Shown in pieces: positions 59,601-64,000 of a stretch of DNA of 64,000 nucleotides. How positions within the stretch are numbered: position 1 is the first letter of the stretch; every line of letters begins with the position of its first letter. The notes under the pieces are model-generated. The model was not told where the DNA came from. It did not search any database and saw nothing but the letters and a program-made list of their open reading frames with translations. This stretch comes from Sequoia sempervirens (lineage: Eukaryota > Streptophyta > Pinopsida > Cupressales > Cupressaceae), in the NCBI GenBank assembly GCA_007258455.2, contig VDFB02000001.1:18313461-18377460 (forward strand), read 5' to 3'. Position numbers and translations under genes: made by a program.

Positions 59601-60803
59601 TCTTCTTTAAAAACCCTTTTTGTTTCATCAATTTTGGGTTTAAAAAAAGTCATCAACCACATACCCATCATATCACCACTTTTTGGCCCATCATGATCCC
59701 GCACATACCCTTATAACATTAGCAAACATGTAGTAGTTAGAATTAGAATAGTCTTGATCCCAAATGCTTGTCCACATTTGTACTGGAAAAGCATTATTTT
59801 CATTGTCCCTAAATATCATTTCCAACTTCCTTTACTAGTCATAATCCCCCTCAAATAAGAGCATATGCATTAGCAAGGAATAATGAGGGAAATGTAAAGG
59901 GAGAACCTCCTTAAAATGGAGGAAATCCTCATGCATCTGATCAAGAACATAGTTGGAATAATCAAAACTAGTGTTCTAATTATGACCCTATATATTTTCC
60001 ACCATTACCAATAATTCAAGGGCTATCCTTACCTCAAAAATTTGATCCAACACTTGATTCGGGAAATAGTAAGTGTTCTTGAAATAATAAAAAAACTCCT
60101 CACACTCAAAAGGCTCAGCATCTTTAGGGAGGAATTTCTCCTTATTTTTTCTATGTCGAACATGTATATTTTTGTATGCAAATTTTTTATTCTCATATTC
60201 ATCATATAACTTGGCATGCCTAAACTTCACAATATAATTGGGATTTAACCCAAATACTTCCACCATCTTTTCCTTTGTCACTTCTAGGACCACATCACCA
60301 TTTTCACTCCTAATTGTTCTATCAACGAGATGATAGTGCCTAGCCAGTTCCATCATCAATTCCACCTCTACAAACACATTCGACATCACTAGTTTTCCAA
60401 GGTTCATCCCCCCTAAGTAACATGTAGGCTTACTAGAATACTGCTTGGTAAAAGCATATCAAAAAAGTTTCCACTCACTCTAAGGCTGGGCCTTTCCTCC
60501 AATTTCACCAACACTATCAATTAACCTAGTGGTCATGGAAACTTGACCTATAGGTCTCTTTCCAATTCATGACCCTCCTTCCTTTACATCTCAAGAGGCT
60601 TCTTGCATAAACCCTTTTGTTTCTTTCTTTGCACTTCTGGACCTAGTAGATGTTATAGGGGTGCTTGGTGAAGGGTTAGATACTATAGGTGGTTTTGAAT
60701 TAACTTCAAATGAAACATCCCGAGTTTTAAGTCATTTAACTCTTTTTTGTTTTGGTTTCCTCTTCGGCCTAATACTAGATTCACTGGGCTCTAGCTCATT
60801 CAT
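56669..60803 (-). pseudogene. E4 ORF1: large unrecognised protein upstream of gag, split by copy C
   Basis: One reading frame with scattered stops runs from the ATG at 60803 (MNELEPSESSIRPKRKPKQK) to the stop at 56669. N-terminus: basic and Ser/Thr-rich. Middle: MNLGKLVMSNVFVEVELMME, ENGDVVLEVTKEKMVEVFGL, then YDEYENKKFAY (60407-59988). Copy C interrupts at 59710-58929 and the protein resumes with ILEVFGVAPTHRISLEVKSI and GFLGGRGRDINLLVIRH to 58275. Then a Gln/Glu-rich part (EEAEKAEEERIKAEIVAIT), a coiled-coil-like stretch (57307-56897, KENVKKEKIEIVEVENEIFE) and a possible membrane segment near the end (YLGGMLSVAMMALTIADYIL). I do not recognise it. An extra ORF upstream of gag is known in Ogre-type Tat elements; that parallel is inference. 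A distant PMD relation is possible. Confidence 0.6.
58929..59710 (-). mobile_element. Small inverted-repeat DNA transposon, copy C, inside ORF1
   Basis: 782 bp, starting GGGTATGTGCAGGATCATCA and ending ATGATCCCGCACATACCC. Its interior is inverted relative to copies A and B (the CTTAAG...GGCCC end lies on the left). It is flanked by TTAT at 58925-58928 and 59711-59714; CTTAT is an alternative 5-base reading if the outer G/C is shifted. It splits the ORF1 frame: the protein reads on from YYMFANV on one side to YGILEVFGV on the other. Confidence 0.85.
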
Positions 60804-60822
60804 GTTTGCAAATGCATGAGAA

Positions 60823-60894
60823 CTAGGGTTTATAATTTCTTACAGTCAAGAAGAAACCCTTTCCAAGTATGAGAACACAAAGCAATACTTATAG
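60823..60894 (-). promoter_or_regulatory. Promoter-like sequence ahead of ORF1 (TATA and telo-box)
   Basis: On the - strand CTATAAGTA lies at 60894-60886 and AAACCCTAG at 60831-60823, ending 20 bases before the ATG at 60803. The second matches the plant telo-box motif found in many 5' leaders. Both are short and could be chance. Confidence 0.35.
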
Positions 60895-61489
60895 AACAAA
60901 AATATATCCCCAAATTTGAACCAACACTTATCACTAAATTGAAGCTATCATCAAAGGACAAGCAAACAATCTCCCTAATTCCCTATCATCTTTCTAAGGT
61001 ATTTTACCTTAATACTTCAGCTAGAATAAGATATAAAGTTTGCTTACCTAAGTGAACAATTTCCACACTTGCTGCTATATTAATTTATCGAAGCTTCCAG
61101 CACAAATTCTTCAGCTTCTGGTATCACTTTCTACTTTCAAGTGAATCCAAATGAACAACCAACCAGGTATCTACTTTCTTTTATGAACAAGAGATGGGCA
61201 TGCCACCATTAATGCTTGATAGTAAGTTTGCATGAGCGAACTGACATTTAGTTGTTCACGTTCAAACCTTAACCATTGATCACTCTATTTTAAAACTATA
61301 TAAATGGTTATCAATTCTCCTTGCTACTTTATTCCTTGCTTTATAAGATGTCTTCAGGATTCTTCCACGTTTCCTTTTCATCCAATAGTTGTCACATATT
61401 GCCAATATATCTCATCCTTCACCAACTCTATCAACGATGCAAGCATCCATGTGATGAAATCTCAGCCCTTGGATCTATGGCCCATCTTT

Positions 61490-62205
61490 GATCACGTTCA
61501 TTTTCCCATCACACATCGCTAATTTAAACTTCACACATTGGATCCTATTAGCGATAAGAGATATAGTGAAGAAATCAGGATAGGACACATACACCTGCAT
61601 GAAAATCAATGATAGAAAAGACATTGCACTTAAGATCTTTTCAAATTAGCAAAAGAAACTTTGAATGGATAACTCCATCGCTCATCGCTAGTTTGAAACT
61701 TAATCTTTAGAATGAATCCATGATGAGTGATATAATATAACAACATCAAGAAATCGCTCATCACTAATTCTCCTCATATAGTTTACAAGCAATTAGAAAT
61801 GAGAGATCTACACAATGAAATTTAATATGTGTATCGTGTATCACTAATATAGAACGTAGAACTCAAAACAAATCCATGATACATGATGCATGATATATCC
61901 ATCATATCGCTCATTGCTATTTGAAATATACCATTTCATAACCATTTGCGATGAGTGATGAAATGAAGGAAATAAGATTGGAGGCCATCACTTATCGCTA
62001 CTACAATACTCAAGGCTCAAAAAAAATTAGCAATAGGAAATCCTTCAATGATACAAAGAGAAGAAAGGAGCATCACTCATTGCACATTGATAATGTGATC
62101 TCTAGAATCTATCCACGAGGAGTGAAAAATGAAGAGATACCACTCATCACTTATTTCCAATTTGAAACATACACTCTAGAATTAATCTGTGATGAGCAAT
62201 AAAGA
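61490..62205. repeat. Diverged tandem array of about 79-bp hairpin-prone units in the E4 leader
   Basis: CATCGCTA / CATCACTA-type motifs recur at about 61514, 61683, 61759, 61840, 61912, 61992, 62078 and 62146, with steps of 67-86 bases and one double step. Each unit also holds the near-complement GATGAGTGATG-type motif (for example 61954 CGATGAGTGATG), so units can fold as stem-loops. Phrases such as TTTGAAAC and AATCCATGAT recur in phase. Confidence 0.65.
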
Positions 62206-63213
62206 TAGATGGTTGACAAGACTTAAGTGAAAACTTGTAAGAATGTGCTCATAAGTTTTTCTAATGAAGGAGCCCTCTAGGATGACATGAAAGAAATGGC
62301 TCAAAAGCTTCTAATTCAAAATTCAAAGGATGTAAAGGCCAAGAAGGCTCTTTACTTAGCCTTATAAAAATAAGAAACGTAGACCTAGGCATGGGGGACC
62401 GGTTACCCGATGACTATGAATGGCATAAGGAATTTTAATGTGACTGGTAATGGGAAATAGGAATTAAACAATGAAATATAACCCTTCAACAGTGATGAAA
62501 AAATAAACTTTATCCCTTCAAGTATTAGCCAAAAATGTGACAAGGTTTTGAGATGGAACATCAAAAATTTGCAAATTTCATCATGGGCAAGAATGGAAAT
62601 CTGGCAGAGATAAGTTTGGAACGCCTGAAAACTACAAAATTCACATACTGGGACTCATACACTAGAAGTAGTGTATCAATCTAGTTTATCCTTTTTGTAA
62701 AGTTAATTTGAATCTTCTCTTCAACCTCTACTCTATCTTCTCAACCTAATTTCTAGATCTGAAATGTTGAATTCTTGTTTGCAAAAGTTTTTTAATGATC
62801 TTCAAAACAAGATGACAACTTGAATGTATTTTCAACTTGAAAACTTCTTTCCAATCTTTCTCCTTAGAGGATCTTCAATCTAGATCTGTAAATAACACAC
62901 TAAAGAGAGGGAAAAATGTTGTTTTGTTAGTGGAAAGGGGTTTTCCTTAGTCAAAACCCATTTTGGTAATCAAAACTTCAAATATAATGAAATAGAAAGG
63001 ATGAATGAATGAACAAAATGATATGTTGCAACTCACCAAACCTTAGAAATAAAGGCTACAAACATGTATCAAGTGGCTCCAATGGATTTAGATCTTGATT
63101 CTTGCTTGAATGATATGGATCTTGATTTAAAAGCTTGCTTGAATCTTGAAACCCTACATCATATTTGTTAGTTCAAAAATAAACATGATGCATGATGACT
63201 TTGACATCATGCT
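62206..63213 (-). other. E4 leader without recognised features
   Basis: AT-rich, no gene seen. A GGACTCATACAC phrase near 62651 recalls GTGTATGAGTCC in the LTR at 63785. Nothing else stands out. Confidence 0.45.
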
Positions 63214-63350
63214 TGATTAATGATATCAAGTTTCCACAATCCATAATGTTCTTTGCACTGATTTCTAGTTTTTATTGTGTGAGAATTTTTGCATCAATGT
63301 TTCGGATCACACTCTGTGATCCATCATCATGATCAGAGTAGAGCTAAAGC
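63214..63350 (-). repeat. Hairpin module, copy Y
   Basis: Inverted counterpart of 20545-20684. On the - strand it reads TTAGCTCT, then ATGATGA, the stem-loop GGATCAC...GTGATCC (63322-63304), GAAACATTGATGC and TTATGGATTGTGG. The first core base is A here instead of C. It lies about 300 bases downstream of the E4 5' LTR in sense direction. Confidence 0.55.
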
Positions 63351-63644
63351 ATAAAAAAGAAAAGTTGCAAACCAAGAGCTACCTAAAAAGAAAACAATGG
63401 AGAGGGGAGAGAAGAGGGCACAATGACCTAGAAGGATGCATCATGAGGGAAATAACCTTGTATTTATACTTGTTTATGGACCTACAAGGAAGCATCATGA
63501 GGGAAATATCCATGATGCTTGATACTTGAATGATGCTCCAAAAAACTTGATAATCAACTCTTGAAGAATCTTGAATTCTCTTTTAAACACTCGAATGCTC
63601 CCATGAACTCAAATTTTCTATAAGGAATTCTCTCATGAAATTCT

Positions 63645-64000
63645 TGGATGAAAATGAGGGAAATAACCTTGTATTTATACTTTTTTATGGTAAATTTCTT
63701 GAAATTACAATACTACAAGCCAACATCAGATCTAGGAGAATAAAATCCCACAAAGAATTTGAATTTAACTCATACTACAAAAGTGGTGTATGAGTCCCAT
63801 TAGGCTAGGCTATGGGACAAATTTTTCAAGAAAATCTTAGATTCATTTGAAATCAAGATCAGGGCCCCAAAACTTAGGTGGGAACCATACGCCCAAGGTG
63901 GTGTATGAGACCCAGATCACTAAATTTGGGTCATAAAATCCAAAAACACTTGAATTATGATTGGATGGAGATCTATGTCGGGATTATCCTTGGAGAGAAG
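63645..64000 (-). repeat. E4 5' LTR, partial (runs off the window)
   Basis: Begins TGGATGAAAATGAGGGAAAT and matches 40520-40890 to the last base of the window. About 300 more bases are expected beyond it, judging by the 660-bp left copy. A short piece of it (ATGAGGGAAATAACCTTG) is also duplicated outside, at 63443. Confidence 0.85.

Larger units (their letters stand above)
40520..64000 (-). mobile_element. E4: gag-only LTR element with an extra ORF1, partial at window end
   Basis: Direct repeats at 40520-41179 and from 63645 to the window end are its LTRs. A PPT beside the left copy and the gag frame both show - strand orientation. In sense order: 5' LTR, leader with tandem array, ORF1 (60803-56669), spacer, gag-protease (46296-43009), tandem array, PPT, 3' LTR. 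Only 1.8 kb separate the protease frame from the PPT, so RT and integrase are absent, not merely decayed. E5 and transposon copies B and C lie inside. It is probably non-autonomous. Confidence 0.8.

Noticed and set aside
1..64000. Host protein-coding, tRNA or rRNA genes
   Set aside because: No intact coding sequence, cloverleaf or rRNA segment was recognised; every recognisable protein similarity is to mobile elements.

Overview
The window is a stack of decayed plant retrotransposons. I see no host gene, tRNA, rRNA or CRISPR array. The size and depth of nesting, and the heavy decay by point mutation, fit a very large plant genome, most likely a gymnosperm such as a conifer; this is inference, as no host gene confirms it. 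Five LTR elements (E1 to E5) and three copies of one small inverted-repeat DNA transposon account for most of the sequence.

Nested stack, 1 to 40504. E1 (+ strand, Ty3/gypsy, Tat lineage) enters at the left edge in late gag. It runs through protease, G-patch, reverse transcriptase, two RNase H domains and integrase to about 5509. It resumes at 33618 with its 3' region, an antisense gene, a polypurine tract (PPT) and its 3' LTR (38620-40504). E2 (- strand, 5510-33617) sits inside E1. It is a non-autonomous relative whose LTRs and 3' region belong to the same family; instead of gag-pol it carries Pro/Ser/His-rich reading frames. E3 (+ strand, 14153-32040) sits inside the leader of E2 with a perfect 5-bp target duplication (GAAAG). 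E3 has gag, RT, two RNase H domains and integrase, but its protease region is missing.

Antisense genes. E1 and E3 each carry, between integrase and 3' LTR, a decayed gene on the opposite strand. It encodes a protein like the plant mobile domain (PMD) family, with acidic and Arg/Gly-rich tails. In both elements the same 9-base TATA box lies upstream on that strand, so these look like independent transcription units carried by the elements. E2 lacks this gene.

Right half, 40520 to 64000. E4 (- strand) starts 15 bp after E1. It has a 3' LTR (40520-41179), a PPT, a 94-bp tandem array, a gag-protease frame (46296-43009), a separate upstream frame called ORF1 here (60803-56669), a leader with a roughly 79-bp array, and a 5' LTR that leaves the window. 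No RT or integrase remains, so it looks gag-only and dependent on helpers. E5 (- strand, 46432-52773), a chromovirus with a chromodomain, inserted 135 bp upstream of the E4 gag start.

The three small transposon copies lie in the E1 3' LTR (38758-39544), between ORF1 and gag of E4 (55044-55844), and inside ORF1 (58929-59710).

All proteins are broken by stops and frameshifts. Many stops fall where glutamine is expected (CAG to TAG, CAA to TAA), as C-to-T decay of methylated DNA would give. All boundaries and homologies were read by eye; no search was run.
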